DNA from: CAIWHR01 sp963741355
GTDB taxonomy: Bacteria > Pseudomonadota > Gammaproteobacteria > Burkholderiales > Casimicrobiaceae
Direction of reading: 5' to 3'
Length of the DNA: 64,000 bases
Assembly: GCA_963741355.1 (NCBI GenBank)
Contig: CAVUIG010000015.1
Location: 62,001 to 126,000 of the forward strand
A model generated the notes under the pieces. The model saw only the letters and a program-made list of their open reading frames with translations, made no database searches and was not told where the DNA came from. The position numbers and the translations under genes are program-made. The stretch's first letter is position 1, and each line of letters begins with the position of its first letter. Positions 1 through 9,699 of this stretch are shown here, one piece after another.

Positions 1-1070
1 AACGGACGCCCGCAGGGACGGTAGCCGCCATCCATCAGGACCTGCGCGAGACTGTACGCGCGGGCGATCAGCGCGAGTTCTTCGGGCTCGTAGCCGCGGC
101 GAAACGCGAGATCGAGCAACGCCGACCGTGATTGGACCAGTTCATCGGCGCGCATCGGTGCCAAGCGATCCGCGGGTGCCGGAAGTCGCGGCCGTATCGG
201 GTCGACCTGTGCCAGGTGAGAGCGGAGGAAGTTCCTGACGCCTCCGAACGAGCGGTCGTCGTTCACGACATGCCATTTCCGGCTGAAGGCGTCGATGCTC
301 GCCTCGCCCTCGGCGGCGGACCACCGTTCCCGGTAGAACCCGAGGTCGTCGAGCATGTAGTCGGAGTACGCCAGGTAGTGGACGCGGGACGCCGGTTCGA
401 AGTACACCGGAAATCCGCGCCGCACGGATGCCAGAGCGACGTCGATGTGCTCGTGCACGCAGCGAATCGCCGGATCGAGGAATGACCCGTCCCGCAGCAG
501 CTCGGTCCGGACGAGCATGCAGTGGAACTCGACGAAGTCGCACGGCCGGCGAGCGAGCTGACTCGCAACCTGCCGGGGGTCCGCGTCGTACAGTCCGTGC
601 GCCTCGGCCAGTACCCTGCCGCCTTCGACCGGGGACTCGGTCAATCTTCCGCCGGCCATGTGGATCTTCGACGGACCGATGCCGTCGCCCCAGAGATACA
701 GCGGACCCACGATGCCTGCGCCGGTTTCATCGGCGCACGCGACGAGCGCATCGAGCCATCCTGCCTCGACCTGCGTGTCGTTGTCGATGAACACCACATA
801 ATCCGTGTCGATCGATGCGGCCACGCGCTTCCTGGCCTCCTGCGGCCACAGCGGCTCGTCGAAACGGACCACCTCCAGCCCCCACTGCGCAGACCGCTGG
901 GCGAACGTTTCGCGCAGCCAGTCCGGCGACTGGACATCGAGGTACATGAAGCGGAAGGGCCGGGCGGTCTCGGCGACGATGCTGTCGATCGCCGCTTCGG
1001 CGAGCGAATGCCGTTCGCGAGCGGTCATCACGATGGTCGCCCGCGGGGAGGTTGGGGAAGCTGCTGTCAT
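1..1070 (-). CDS. Family 2 glycosyltransferase, C-terminus cut by window edge
   Basis: An open frame of about 356 codons runs from an ATG at 1070 off the left edge. It begins MTAASPTSPRATIVMTARER, the short beta-strand start typical of GT-A family 2 enzymes, and has DYVVFIDNDTQVEAGWLDAL near residue 90, where the DND-like triad should bind the metal and sugar nucleotide. Later motifs (GPLYLWGDG, HEHIDVALASVRRGFPVYFE) fit the acceptor half of such enzymes. Sugar donor and acceptor cannot be told from sequence. It diverges from another GT2 gene starting at 1241, so the pair may serve one surface-glycan pathway whose remainder lies left of the window. The start is chosen because the conserved strand begins about 12 residues in. 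Confidence 0.8.
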   Translation of the reverse strand, partial: MTAASPTSPRATIVMTARERHSLAEAAIDSIVAETARPFRFMYLDVQSPDWLRETFAQRSAQWGLEVVRFDEPLWPQEARKRVAASIDTDYVVFIDNDTQVEAGWLDALVACADETGAGIVGPLYLWGDGIGPSKIHMAGGRLTESPVEGGRVLAEAHGLYDADPRQVASQLARRPCDFVEFHCMLVRTELLRDGSFLDPAIRCVHEHIDVALASVRRGFPVYFEPASRVHYLAYSDYMLDDLGFYRERWSAAEGEASIDAFSRKWHVVNDDRSFGGVRNFLRSHLAQVDPIRPRLPAPADRLAPMRADELVQSRSALLDLAFRRGYEPEELALIARAYSLAQVLMDGGYRPCGRP

Positions 1071-1240
1071 GAACAACATTTTACGTCACGCCCGGTAGCC
1101 ATCGCCGGAGCAATGTTCGCCGCGTGGAACCCGGTTCCCGTCCGCCTCACCGTCCCCAATTGCCACCGGCCCGGTCGCGGCAAAGCCGTGATAGGCTCTC
1201 GCGCGCAGGGACCCTTCAGGTTTGGATTCATCCGCATCCC

Positions 1241-2113
1241 ATGACGAAAGCTGCGCGCTACGCCGTCGTCACGCCGTATTACAAGGAGCCGCGTGAGACG
1301 CTGGAGCGCTGCATTGGCAGCGTCGCGCGCCAAACCGTAAGCGCCGATCATATCCTCGTCTCGGACGGGTTCGCGCAGGATTGGCTCGATGGCGCATCGG
1401 TGAATCATTTGCGGCTCGGCCAATGCCATGCGGATTTCGGCGACACCCCGCGCGGTCTGGGCGCGATGCTGGCGATTGCGCAGCAGTACGATGCGATCGG
1501 CTTCCTCGACGCCGACAATTGGTACGATGAAGACCATATCGAGGCTTGCGTAGAGGCAGCCGCGCGAATACCCGACGCCGACGCGGTCATCGCCCGGCGG
1601 CGTTTCGTCCGCTACGACGGCTCGGTAATGAACGTCCCCGACGAGCCGGATCACGTCGACACAAGCTGTTTCTGGCTCTGCGAGGGATCGTTTCACCTGG
1701 CGCACTTCTGGCTGATGCCGGTGGAATTGGCGGCGATCTGCGACCGCGTCTTCTACGCCATGATCAAGGCCAGGAACCTCAAGCTCGAACACGTGCTGAA
1801 GCCGACGGTGAACTTCACCTGCCAGTACGCGGCCCTTTACCGCGCCCTCGGTGAGGCGCCGCCGCCTGGAGCGAAGCCGAACGTCGACGTGCGGTCGATT
1901 TGCGAATGGCTGACCGGCCTTTCCGAACGCAAGCGACACCTCGTGGCACTGCAATGCGGCGTCGATCTCGTTCCGATGGCACTTGCGGCGCTCGGCCGGG
2001 CCAGCGATGCGCCGCTCCAGCCCGTCCCCGACTCCGCTTCACCGCCGCGGTTCGGGCCGGAAGTACAAACATCGCCACGATGCGACATCAGGGTCGAAGA
2101 GTCCGGGGACTGA
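1241..2113 (+). CDS. Family 2 glycosyltransferase-like protein
   Basis: Predicted 290 aa. The open frame extends upstream to 1124, but the first 39 codons are low-complexity Arg/Pro and lie outside the fold; the ATG at 1241 gives MTKAARYAVVTPYYKEPRET, a textbook GT2 N-terminus. The IGFLDADNWYDEDHIEACVE segment carries the DAD metal-binding motif near residue 90. Further motifs are RYDGSVMNVPDEP and CFWLCEGSFHLAHFWLMP. The C-terminus ends in an Arg/Ser/Pro-rich tail without recognisable structure. It probably transfers a sugar from a nucleotide donor in the cytoplasm; the substrate is unknown. It is divergent from the GT2 gene at the left edge. Confidence 0.8.
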   Translation: MTKAARYAVVTPYYKEPRETLERCIGSVARQTVSADHILVSDGFAQDWLDGASVNHLRLGQCHADFGDTPRGLGAMLAIAQQYDAIGFLDADNWYDEDHIEACVEAAARIPDADAVIARRRFVRYDGSVMNVPDEPDHVDTSCFWLCEGSFHLAHFWLMPVELAAICDRVFYAMIKARNLKLEHVLKPTVNFTCQYAALYRALGEAPPPGAKPNVDVRSICEWLTGLSERKRHLVALQCGVDLVPMALAALGRASDAPLQPVPDSASPPRFGPEVQTSPRCDIRVEESGD

Positions 2114-2244
2114 TGGCGGTTCCTCGCTAGGGAAGCGCATTCAGCGGGTTCGAGCGAGCGCGGCGAGGTTGTCCGGCAGGTCCGGGATCCGGGTCGTTCG
2201 GGAGCCGATCGGCTGGAGTGTCCGGCGGAGGCCGATTCCGGAAT

Positions 2245-3404
2245 TCAGCGCACGGCGAGGCGCCAGAGCGATGTGACCTCGGCGGCGCGCGCCGCGTGGA
2301 GCGGGTCGGTTTCGTCGGATACGCGCGGATGCGCCGGCCGCACGTCGATTCGATCCACGCACCTTCAACCCGGCCGCATCGATCCACGCGAGCAGTTCCG
2401 TTCTCGACCGCAGGCCCAGATGCTCCGCGAGATCCGAAAGGATCAGCCAGCCTTCGCCTCCGGGCGCCAGGTGCGCGGGCAGGGCCGCTCAGGAATCCCC
2501 GCAGCATGCGGCTCTCGGAGTCGTAGATCCCGTGCTCGAGGGGAGAGCTCGGTCGCGCGGGAACCCAGGGCGGGTTGCACACCACGAGCGCCGCGCGCCC
2601 GTCGGGAAAGAGATCGGCATGCACGACCTCCACTGCCTTCGCCAGCCCGAGACGCTCGAGGTTCTCGCGCGCGCATGCGAGCGCGCGGGGATCCTGGTCG
2701 GTGGCGACCACGCGTTGGACGCCGCGCCGCGCGAGCACCGCCGCCAGCACGCCGGTCCCGGTGCCGATGTCGAAGGCCACGCCGGACGATGCCAGGGCCG
2801 CGGGCAGCGGTGCCTTGGCGACGAGCTCGACGTATTCGCTGCGAATCGGCGCGAATACGCCGTAGTGCGGATGGATCCGGCCGCCGATCGCGGGGACATC
2901 GATGCCCTTGACGCGCCACTCGTGCGCGCCGATGAGTCCCAGCAACTCCCGCAGCGAGGCGACCGAGGGTTCTTCTCCGGGGCCGTAGGCTTCCGTGCAG
3001 GCTTGCCGGAGGTCGGGCGCGCGCCGCAACGGAATGCCGTAGTTCGCGTCGAGCCGCACCAGCAGCATGCCCAGCGTGCGCGCGCGCTGCGAGCGAGCCT
3101 GGCGAACGAGATTGAAGGCTTCGACGGGCGATACCGGCGTCGCGGTTGCGTGCGCTTGTCTTGGCTTGCGGGATTGGCGGTCCGCGCGACTCGCGAGCGC
3201 AACCAGCATCTGCCGCGCGTTCTGGAAATCGCCCCGCCACAGAATCGCCGTGCCCTGGCACGCGAGGCCGTACGCATGATCGGCCGTCGTCTGGTCATCG
3301 GCGATGACGACGCGTTTCGGCGGAGGCGCGCCGCGCTCCGAGCGCCAGCGCGCGGAGAACGCCGCGCCGCCCTCGGTCCAGTGAACGACCGGGTTCGCGT
3401 CCAG
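2245..3404 (-). CDS. Class I SAM-dependent methyltransferase (frameshifted)
   Basis: A methyltransferase core is clear: AFDIGTGTGVLAAVLARRG (SAM motif I), VVATDQDPRALACARENL (motif II) and VVCNPPWVPA, the NPPY/W motif of N- or Gln-modifying enzymes of the PrmC/RlmG type. The target is not predictable. The frame breaks twice near the 3' end: an extra base near 2487 (after RMLRGFLSG the sequence resumes as LPAHLAPGGEGWLILSDLAE) and another near 2362 (resuming VDRIDVRPAHPRVSDETD and stopping at 2245). The start is unresolved. Homology-like sequence (VHWTEGGAAFSARWRSERG) runs upstream of the first ATG at 3209 to just after the MazG stop, with no ATG, GTG or TTG in frame, so either a CTG at 3404 is used or an indel hides the start. 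Confidence 0.7.
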
Positions 3405-3405
3405 G

Positions 3406-3753
3406 TTAGAGATCGGTATATTTCCTGCTGTTTCCGCGCGCCTTGTCCGCCGGATATTTCTCTGCGTTCGCGAGGAGCTTGCGGCGGGCCGCGACGATCG
3501 GATCGATGCCCAGCTTGTCGCCGAGCCGAATCAGGTAGAGGAGAACGTCCGCGATCTCATCGCTTGCCGCCGCGTGCGCGTCAGGTGCGAGGCTGCGGCT
3601 TTGCTCCTCGGTGAGCCACTGAAATATCTCGAGCAATTCGCCGGCCTCCGCCGACAGCGCCATCGCGAGATTCTTTGGCGAATGAAACTGGTCCCAGTCG
3701 CGCGCGGCGGCGAATTCGCGCAATTGCTCACGCAGGCTTTCGAGTTCGGTCAC
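3406..3753 (-). CDS. MazG-like nucleotide pyrophosphohydrolase
   Basis: A 115-aa all-alpha protein of the MazG/dCTPase type, which hydrolyses (d)NTPs to monophosphates and pyrophosphate, often to clear damaged nucleotides. The Mg-binding helices are visible: LSAEAGELLEIFQWLTEE (ExxE, residues about 32-50) and DEIADVLLYLIRLGDKLG (ExxD). KYPADKARGNSRKYTDL at the C-terminus is a common ending of this family, and the length is normal for a single-domain member. The frame is intact. The methyltransferase gene follows within a few bases on the same strand, so the two are probably co-transcribed. Confidence 0.88.
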   Translation of the reverse strand: MTELESLREQLREFAAARDWDQFHSPKNLAMALSAEAGELLEIFQWLTEEQSRSLAPDAHAAASDEIADVLLYLIRLGDKLGIDPIVAARRKLLANAEKYPADKARGNSRKYTDL

Positions 3754-3784
3754 GTTCGTGCTCCCGGCGTCGCGCGTACCGGTT

Positions 3785-5090
3785 TCAGAACTTCTCGTCG
3801 CGCCGGAGATAGCGCCACTGGCCCACCGGCAACGGGCCGAGCGGGACGCCGCCGCTGCGCACGCGCTTCAGGCCGGTCACGACGAGGCCGACCAGCTCGC
3901 ACATGCGCCGGATCTGGCGCTTGCGGCCTTCGCGCAGCACGATGCGCAACTGGTGTTCGTTCTGCCACGAAACGCGCGCGGGCTTGAGCTTGACGCCGTC
4001 GAGTTCGAGCCCGTGCTGCAGCAGCTTCATCCCCTCGTCGGACAGCGTGCCCTCGACGCGCACCAGGTATTCCTTCTCCACCGCCGAGTCGCGGCCGATC
4101 AGTTGCTTGGCGATGCGGCCATCCTGCGTGAACACGATGAGCCCCGTCGAGTCGATGTCGAGCCGCCCGGCGGGTGCCAGCCCGCGCAGGTGGCCGGGCC
4201 TGAACTTGGTCGGAGACGGATCCTCGGCCCAGCGGTTCTCCGGTTTGATCAGCACCATGGCGGGCTGATAGCCATCCTCGGCCTGGCTGGAAACGTAGCC
4301 CATCGGCTTGTTGAGCAGGATCGTCACCTGCTCGCTCTGGTGCTGCGCCGCCGCCGGATCGATGTCGATGCGCGCGTGCGGCGACACGCGCACGCCGAGC
4401 GTGGCGACGACCTTGCCGTCGACCTTCACCCAGCCGTTCTCGATCCATTCGTCGGCTTCGCGCCGCGAGCAAAGGCCCAGCTCGCTCATCCGTTTCGAAA
4501 GGCGCGGATCGTCGGGATTCTCGTGACGGGGCGGGCGCGTCGGTGCGCCCGACGGCGCGGCGCGTTGCGATCGCGCTGGCGACGGCGCGGACTCCGCGTG
4601 AATGGATGCGGATCGCGGTGCGCCAGCGGCAGGCGTCGCCTTCGCCGGTGCACCGAACGGGCGCTTCGGTCCGGCCGCAAAGGTGCGCCTCGTCCGATCT
4701 GCGGCACCACCCGAAGGCGCGGTGCGGGTATCGCGCCGGCGCGATGACGTCTCGGGTGGCGATCGCTTGGCGCTTTGTGCCGGGGTCGAGGGCGTCGCTG
4801 CGCGACGTGCGTCCGGCGGAGACGGTCGCTGCGCGTCGCGCGCCCGCGCCGGGCGTGTTGCCATGGCGATCGTCGGAGCGCGCCGGGGTCGAGGGTGCAC
4901 GACCGGAAGGAGCGCGCGTCGAAGCAGGCGCCGAGACCGGCCCGGGGGCAGGGGCCCCCAACGCCGGTGCCGATGACGGTGTCTTGCGCAGCGCCTTGCC
5001 GTGCAGCGCGCGCTTGGCGCGCGTGGTCAGCGCTTTCGGCGGCGCGTTCCGATCGACCGGCTTGGTGATCTTGAGTGTGATTCTGGCCAT
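3785..5090 (-). CDS. 23S rRNA pseudouridine synthase, RluF/RluB type, with long basic N-terminal tail
   Basis: The C-terminal about 240 residues are an S4 RNA-binding domain (RLSKRMSELGLCSRREADEW) followed by a pseudouridine synthase domain. LAPAGRLDIDSTGLIVFTQD carries the catalytic Asp of the GRLD motif, and REGRKRQIRRMCELVGL the basic motif of the large-subunit enzymes. Upstream lies a disordered Ala/Pro/Arg/Ser-rich extension. A convincing start, MARITLKITKPVDRNAPPKA at 5090, is in another frame; the frame carrying the enzyme is open only from an ATG at 4900. I infer one frameshift near 4900 in the low-complexity tail; otherwise the gene starts at 4900 (371 aa). Basic tails of this kind are frequent in betaproteobacterial homologues and may aid rRNA binding. 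Confidence 0.82.
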
Positions 5091-5207
5091 GGGCGAGGCG
5101 GTCGCCGCATGCAGCGGCAGCGCCTCGCATCATAGCGGACCTGCGGTATTTCGTCGTACACGCGCCACCACGGCACGGCGCGTGCAGCGGATCCTCAGTG
5201 GATTCGG

Positions 5208-5843
5208 CTATCGACCGTAGGTTGCGGTAAAGGTGGTCTTGGCGAGCAGTCCGGCGCCGATACCCTTGTTCAGCACGAAGCTGTACAACCCGGCTGTTCC
5301 GGTCAGCGGCACGCCGCCCGCGGTCTGCACGTTGTCGACACCGAGCGCGTAGAGCGTGAAGATGTAACGATGCGGTGGGTCTCCCGCCGGCGGGCACGGC
5401 CCGCCGTAGTTGCCGTTGCCGCCGGTCGTCCCGGTGTCGAGGAAGTCCGTGTTGCCGCCGAACGCCGGTGCGGGCAGGGTGGCCGCGGCGTTGCCGGCGC
5501 CGCGCGGCAGGCCGGTGGCCGATGGCGGAATGTTGTAGACGGCCCAATGCCAGAACCCGCTACCCGTCGGCGCGTCCGGGTCAAATACCTGTAGCGCGAA
5601 CGACTTCGTTCCGGCGGGCGGATTCGACCATGTCAGCGCGGGCGAAATGTTCCCGCCGGTGCAGCCGAACCCATTCAGGATGTATTGCGTCGCGAACGTT
5701 CCGCCGGTCAGGTCGGGGCTGGATATCGAAAATACCGGCGTTTGCGCCATGGCGTCATAGCTGTCGCTGCAGCCGGTGATGCTGGCGGCGCCGGCGACGA
5801 CCGACGAAATGACCATCAACGATAGAAGCGGTTTCGAGGTCAT
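5208..5843 (-). CDS. YbhB/YbcL-type PEBP-family lipoprotein
   Basis: 211 aa of the phosphatidylethanolamine-binding protein (Raf kinase inhibitor-like) family. The ligand-pocket signature is present: DPDAPTGSGFWHWAVYNIPP and GGPCPPAGDPPHRYIFTLYA. The N-terminus MTSKPLLSLMVISSVVAGAA is a signal peptide followed by SITGC, a possible lipobox with Cys near residue 24, so the protein is probably lipid-anchored in the periplasm. The ATG at 5843 is preferred over upstream in-frame codons because GGAAAGGCGAG precedes it and the signal peptide starts there. The function of bacterial members is poorly known. No operon partner is evident. Confidence 0.87.
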   Translation of the reverse strand: MTSKPLLSLMVISSVVAGAASITGCSDSYDAMAQTPVFSISSPDLTGGTFATQYILNGFGCTGGNISPALTWSNPPAGTKSFALQVFDPDAPTGSGFWHWAVYNIPPSATGLPRGAGNAAATLPAPAFGGNTDFLDTGTTGGNGNYGGPCPPAGDPPHRYIFTLYALGVDNVQTAGGVPLTGTAGLYSFVLNKGIGAGLLAKTTFTATYGR

Positions 5844-6270
5844 GACTCGCCTTTCCATGTGGATGATGGGGACCGTCGCAGCGACGGCCGGGTGACAACG
5901 CGAACATCCCGACGAAGTCCGGGCGGAAAGCTCCTCCGTGCGTCGTCTCCGCCATTGCCGACGTGCCACTGACCGCACGTCCGGCCTGGGATGACGCGCG
6001 AAATTCGGTAGATACCCCTGCGGAATCGCCCTGTCAAATGCGACAGCCACGCGTGCGTGTTTCCGATCTTCGTCGCGAGGGAAGTGGGGAACCAATCGCC
6101 GCGAGAGGCCGCGCCAAATCGCTGCGCCGAGGCATCCGATGACAGGCGATGTGTCGCTGACGGTAGTGCCCGTATTGCGAAATCAACGGGCGCCTACACA
6201 GGAATCCGCTTTGGACTACAGCGTCGCGCCGTCGCGGGATGGACGATCGCTCCAAAGGAGGAGGTCTGCC
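5844..6270. other. Intergenic region, 427 bp, between divergent genes
   Basis: It lies between the divergent PEBP-like lipoprotein gene and a small exported-protein gene. It holds the ribosome-binding sites of both (AAAGGCGAG near 5853 on the minus strand, AAAGGAGGAGG near 6255 on the plus strand) and presumably both promoters. I see no convincing -35/-10 pair, no RNA gene, no repeat and no reading frame with protein-like composition. Confidence 0.5.
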
Positions 6271-6660
6271 ATGCGAATCCCAATCGCTCTGATCACTGTC
6301 GCGTTCGCCGGATCGGCCTTCGCAACCCTGCCGCCGCCAACCGAGGAAGCGAAGGCGAAGGCCGTGGAATCTGCCGCGAAGACTGCCTGGTCCGACAAGG
6401 TCGCGGCTTACCAGACGTGCGTCTCGATGGAACGCACGGCGGAAGCCTATCGCAACAGCCTCAAGGTCGAGGGCAAGAATGCGCCGGCTCCGGTGACCAC
6501 GGCCCCTTGCGTCGATCCCGGCGCATACGTGTCGCCGATGACGCCGATGGCCTCCAAGCCGCTCGAAGCCTCCGGCGCGCATTCGCCACCGGGCACCGCG
6601 ACATCGCCGCCAAGTCAGAGCAAGACGTCCGCAGAAATCTCCAGGGGCGGAAAGCCGTAG
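6271..6660 (+). CDS. Small exported protein of unknown function
   Basis: 129 aa. The ATG at 6271 is preceded by the strong Shine-Dalgarno AAAGGAGGAGGTC, which fixes the start although the frame is open upstream to 6139. MRIPIALITVAFAGSAFATL is a Sec signal peptide with an Ala-x-Ala-like end. The mature part has an Ala/Lys/Glu helix (TEEAKAKAVESAAKTAW), two Cys (YQTCVSMERT and APCVDPGAY) that could form a disulfide, and a Pro/Ser/Thr-rich C-terminus. I do not recognise a named family. It is predicted to be periplasmic and appears monocistronic. Confidence 0.72.
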   Translation: MRIPIALITVAFAGSAFATLPPPTEEAKAKAVESAAKTAWSDKVAAYQTCVSMERTAEAYRNSLKVEGKNAPAPVTTAPCVDPGAYVSPMTPMASKPLEASGAHSPPGTATSPPSQSKTSAEISRGGKP

Positions 6661-6763
6661 CGTCGGCGTGCGCGTCATCGCGGCAGAGGCTTGTCGCGAG
6701 CGTCAGCCCTATGGCCTTGGCGCCCCTACGGGCCGACTCTGTGTGGTCACGTTCCTTCGCAAG

Positions 6764-6795
6764 AAAAAGGGGAGGCGTCTCCCGACGGCCTCCCC
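6764..6795 (-). terminator. Rho-independent terminator of the secreted hydrolase gene
   Basis: Read on the minus strand, a GGGGAGGC/GCCTCCCC stem (6769-6795) is followed directly by a TTTTTCTT tract at 6768-6761. It lies about 20 bp past the stop codon of the hydrolase gene ending at 6815. Confidence 0.8.
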
Positions 6796-6814
6796 GCGGA
6801 TTCGTTCGGCATTC

Positions 6815-8329
6815 CTACGGCACGAACAGGTCGGCGCAATGACCCGGTTCGGAAGGCGTCTGGGAAATTTCTCCGCCCTTCGGAATGCATTGGCTCGGAG
6901 GTAGCGGCGAATTCTTCTCGACGTGCTCGACCAGAAGGTCGAACGCGCGTTGTGCATGCGGCTGGATCACCACCAGTTGCGGAAACGGAACAACGTAGCT
7001 TTCAATATGGTTTCCGTTTTGCACTTCGTATAGCCGGTACTGCGCATTGCGCTCGTCGTTGTTGCCTTTGCGCGACGCATTGACTGCCGTCTCGTAGGCG
7101 CGCGCCTGGTGCTGGATCACCAGCAGGGCATCCATCGTACCCGCCACCGTGATGAGGGGTCTCTTGATCTTCCCGGTGGTCCGCACCGCGGCGACGCTGT
7201 CGAACACGCCCGGCACCCCGAGCCGCGACAGATAGTCGTAGTTGCCGAGCCCGGCCGTATAGGTCGCGTACGTCGGATCGAAGCGCTCCTGCCACTGGCA
7301 TGCGGTCACTTCCCAGAAGCTGGCGTTATAGCGGCCCCACAGCGAATCCACCGGCGTCACCGCGGTGTTCACGATGTCCGGCGGATAGCCGGCCGCGAGA
7401 ATGTTCTGCGCCGCCGGGCTGTCGGGATCGTAGCCCGACGCCACGTAGTCCGGGAAATTCTTGATGGCGGGCGGAAGGTCGATCAGGATATTCGGTCCGC
7501 TCGGATCGATGAAGGTGCCTTCCCAATCGACCCCGCCGTCGAACAGATCCGGCGCCTCTTCCATCGCACGTCGCACCTGATAGCCGCCGTTGGACGTCCC
7601 GACCGCGTACGTATGCCGCGGAAAATGCTGATAGCCGACCTTGGCGGCCTTCTGCGCGAGCGACGCCGTCTTCAGCATGTACTGCGTCCATTGCGTGAAA
7701 GGCTTTTGCGGGTCGTTGTCGTAGAAGTGGACCCAGACGGGCGAGTTAGGGTTAAGCCGGCATGACAACGGGTCGCTGGCCGGTTGCGTCGCCGACGCCA
7801 GCGACACGAGGTAAAGATTGAGGACGCCCTTGTTCTGTGATGCGTACGCGTAGCCCTTGGTCAGAACGTAATCGCTCCACGCGAAGTCGCCGTTGTATTC
7901 GCTCCGCGTGCCGGACGCGCCGGCGACCACGAGGTCTCCGTTCCAGGTGTCGGGAAAGCGGAGGACGAACCGGGCTTCGTTCGAGGGGTCGTCCGAATAC
8001 CAGCCCTCGACCTGGATGCCGGGCACCGGCGCAACGGAGGGCGCCGGGCCATTGGAGATGACGCTGCGGTCCGTGATGGGGGTGAATCCGTTTATGCCTC
8101 CGGCAAGCCCCGGAAATGGAGCGCCGTTGGCGAATGTGAGGATCGAATTGTTCGCCGGCGTGGTTAACGGATTGTTGGTTCGAAGGTCATCACTGTGAAA
8201 GCACAGAACGCCCACGGCCTTGTCCGCCAGAAACGACGTGATCTGCGGGCAGCCCGGAGCGGCGAGCGCCGACGCGGGGAATATCAAGGGGATCAGCGAC
8301 GCGCCCAATAGTTTTGCGAATGTGTTCAT
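6815..8329 (-). CDS. Secreted alpha/beta-hydrolase (esterase-like)
   Basis: 504 aa and intact. MNTFAKLLGASLIPLIFPAS followed by ALA-APG is a Sec signal peptide. The protein has an alpha/beta-hydrolase layout: RFPDTWNGDLVVAGASGTRS (early strands and oxyanion region), YAVGTSNGGYQVRRAMEEAP with the GxSxGG nucleophile elbow near residue 245, an acid candidate in ITVAGTMDALLVIQHQARAY and a His candidate in VQNGNHIESYVV. The family resembles secreted tannase-like or 3-hydroxybutyrate-oligomer hydrolases, but I cannot assign a substrate; an extracellular or periplasmic ester is likely. Scattered Cys may form disulfides. Apparently monocistronic with its own terminator at 6764-6795. Confidence 0.72.
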   Translation of the reverse strand: MNTFAKLLGASLIPLIFPASALAAPGCPQITSFLADKAVGVLCFHSDDLRTNNPLTTPANNSILTFANGAPFPGLAGGINGFTPITDRSVISNGPAPSVAPVPGIQVEGWYSDDPSNEARFVLRFPDTWNGDLVVAGASGTRSEYNGDFAWSDYVLTKGYAYASQNKGVLNLYLVSLASATQPASDPLSCRLNPNSPVWVHFYDNDPQKPFTQWTQYMLKTASLAQKAAKVGYQHFPRHTYAVGTSNGGYQVRRAMEEAPDLFDGGVDWEGTFIDPSGPNILIDLPPAIKNFPDYVASGYDPDSPAAQNILAAGYPPDIVNTAVTPVDSLWGRYNASFWEVTACQWQERFDPTYATYTAGLGNYDYLSRLGVPGVFDSVAAVRTTGKIKRPLITVAGTMDALLVIQHQARAYETAVNASRKGNNDERNAQYRLYEVQNGNHIESYVVPFPQLVVIQPHAQRAFDLLVEHVEKNSPLPPSQCIPKGGEISQTPSEPGHCADLFVP

Positions 8330-8636
8330 GAATATTTGCTCCGACGAGAAAAGCGAAGACGCCGGGGCGGCGTCCGTTGAGAGGTGGCTGTAAATTTTTC
8401 AATCGCGGCCGCGATGCACGTGTCCAATGCGTCGCTTGACGGCATTCGAAGGAAGATCTGGCGCGAGCGCCGTCAGTCAACACGACTGAACGCGAATTCG
8501 ACTGGCGCCTCGCGGTTTCGTTCCAGCCGAAACGGTCGAAAGAATTTCTGGCGATACGTCCGGACCAACGCAAAAAAGCCCGAGCGAACGGGCTTTTTTG
8601 TGACGGCGCCCCGGCGGGGCCCCGGGGCAACGAACG
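8330..8636. other. Intergenic region, 307 bp, with one terminator
   Basis: It lies between the SDR gene (ending 8637) and the hydrolase start (8329), both on the minus strand. It holds the terminator at 8571-8599 and presumably the hydrolase promoter. Nothing else is recognisable. Confidence 0.5.
8571..8599 (-). terminator. Bidirectional Rho-independent terminator
   Basis: AAAAAA-GCCCG-agcgaa-CGGGC-TTTTTT is a symmetrical hairpin with a T tract on either strand, about 38 bp downstream of the SDR stop at 8637. It should end SDR transcription before the hydrolase gene. Confidence 0.85.
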
Positions 8637-9452
8637 TTACGCGGGTGCGTGCCAGCCCGCATCCGCCCACAGCTCGCCGCTCACCGCCGAGTTGACCAGC
8701 ATGAAGCAGATCGCATCGGCAATCTCGTCGGGACGAATCAGTCGGCTCAATTGCGTGAACGGCAGAATGTTCTTGCTGATGTAGTCATCACCCATCGCCC
8801 GCACCATCGGCGTGTCGGTGAATCCCGGGTGAATCACTCCGCAGCGGACACCGTAATAGACGGCCTCCTTCATGATCGTCGCCGCCGCGCCTTCGAGGCC
8901 GGCCTTGGTGCTGGCGTAGGAGATCTGGCCGCGATTGCCCTGCGAGGACACCGAGCCGATGAAGACGATGGCGCCTTGCATGCCCTCCGCTGGTTCCCAT
9001 CGCTTCAGCCCGCGGGCCGCCCGGTTCTCGGCGATGCGTCCGATCATCTCGAGCGCCCAGTACACCGGCGCCACGAGGTTCACGTCGATGACCTGCTTGA
9101 ACCGCTCCACCGGATAGATGCGCGCCTTCCCGGTGACCTTGTCGATGCGCACCGCGAGATCGTCGCGCGTGATGCCGGCGGCCGGCACGCACATCGTGAC
9201 CGTGTCGAACTCGCTGCTGATCGAATCGAATACCGACGCGCGAAACGCCTCGTCGGTCGTGTCGCCCCGGTAGGGGTGGGCGACCTTGCGGCCGGCCTCC
9301 GCGTTGACTTCGGCGGCGACGCTGTCGATGTTCTCGCCCATGTCGACCAGCGCCATGGCGCGTACGTTGCGGCGCGCCAATTCGGCGGCGACCGCCCGCC
9401 CGATGCCGCTGGCGGCCCCGGTAATTACGGCGACTTTCCCTGCGATGTCCAT
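8637..9452 (-). CDS. Short-chain dehydrogenase/reductase
   Basis: 271-aa classical SDR, intact. It has the Rossmann cofactor motif VAVITGAASGIGRAVAAELA (TGxxxGxG at residues about 11-18), the catalytic Ser in IVFIGSVSSQGNRGQ and YASTKAG supplying Tyr and Lys; the C-terminus GELWADAGWHAPA has the usual cofactor/substrate lid. An Asp in LVDMGENIDS suggests NAD(H) over NADP(H). The substrate is unknown: acyl-CoA, hydroxy acid or steroid-like alcohols are all possible. It is single, with a terminator immediately downstream. Confidence 0.88.
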   Translation of the reverse strand: MDIAGKVAVITGAASGIGRAVAAELARRNVRAMALVDMGENIDSVAAEVNAEAGRKVAHPYRGDTTDEAFRASVFDSISSEFDTVTMCVPAAGITRDDLAVRIDKVTGKARIYPVERFKQVIDVNLVAPVYWALEMIGRIAENRAARGLKRWEPAEGMQGAIVFIGSVSSQGNRGQISYASTKAGLEGAAATIMKEAVYYGVRCGVIHPGFTDTPMVRAMGDDYISKNILPFTQLSRLIRPDEIADAICFMLVNSAVSGELWADAGWHAPA

Positions 9453-9699
9453 TTTGGCTCCTGGCCCCTAGACCGATTGCTGCACTGCAACATCCTAACC
9501 GGTTTCCGGGCCAATGTCATCCGGTTCGGTCAGCAAGGCGAAACAACGCCTTTTTGGGTCTTTCCGTTCGGGCAGGGCAAGGCAGCGGGAGCCTGCGGCA
9601 ATTTGCCGCATTCGAAACTTGGGGTCAGCGGAGTCCGGGCGCCGTCCTTTGCACGCTGGTTTACCATGGCCCACGGATCACGATGGGATGGATGAATAG

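Noticed and set aside
8190..8630. Small minus-strand gene upstream of the hydrolase
   Set aside because: It runs through the terminator at 8571-8599 and overlaps the hydrolase N-terminus in another frame; no protein-like features.
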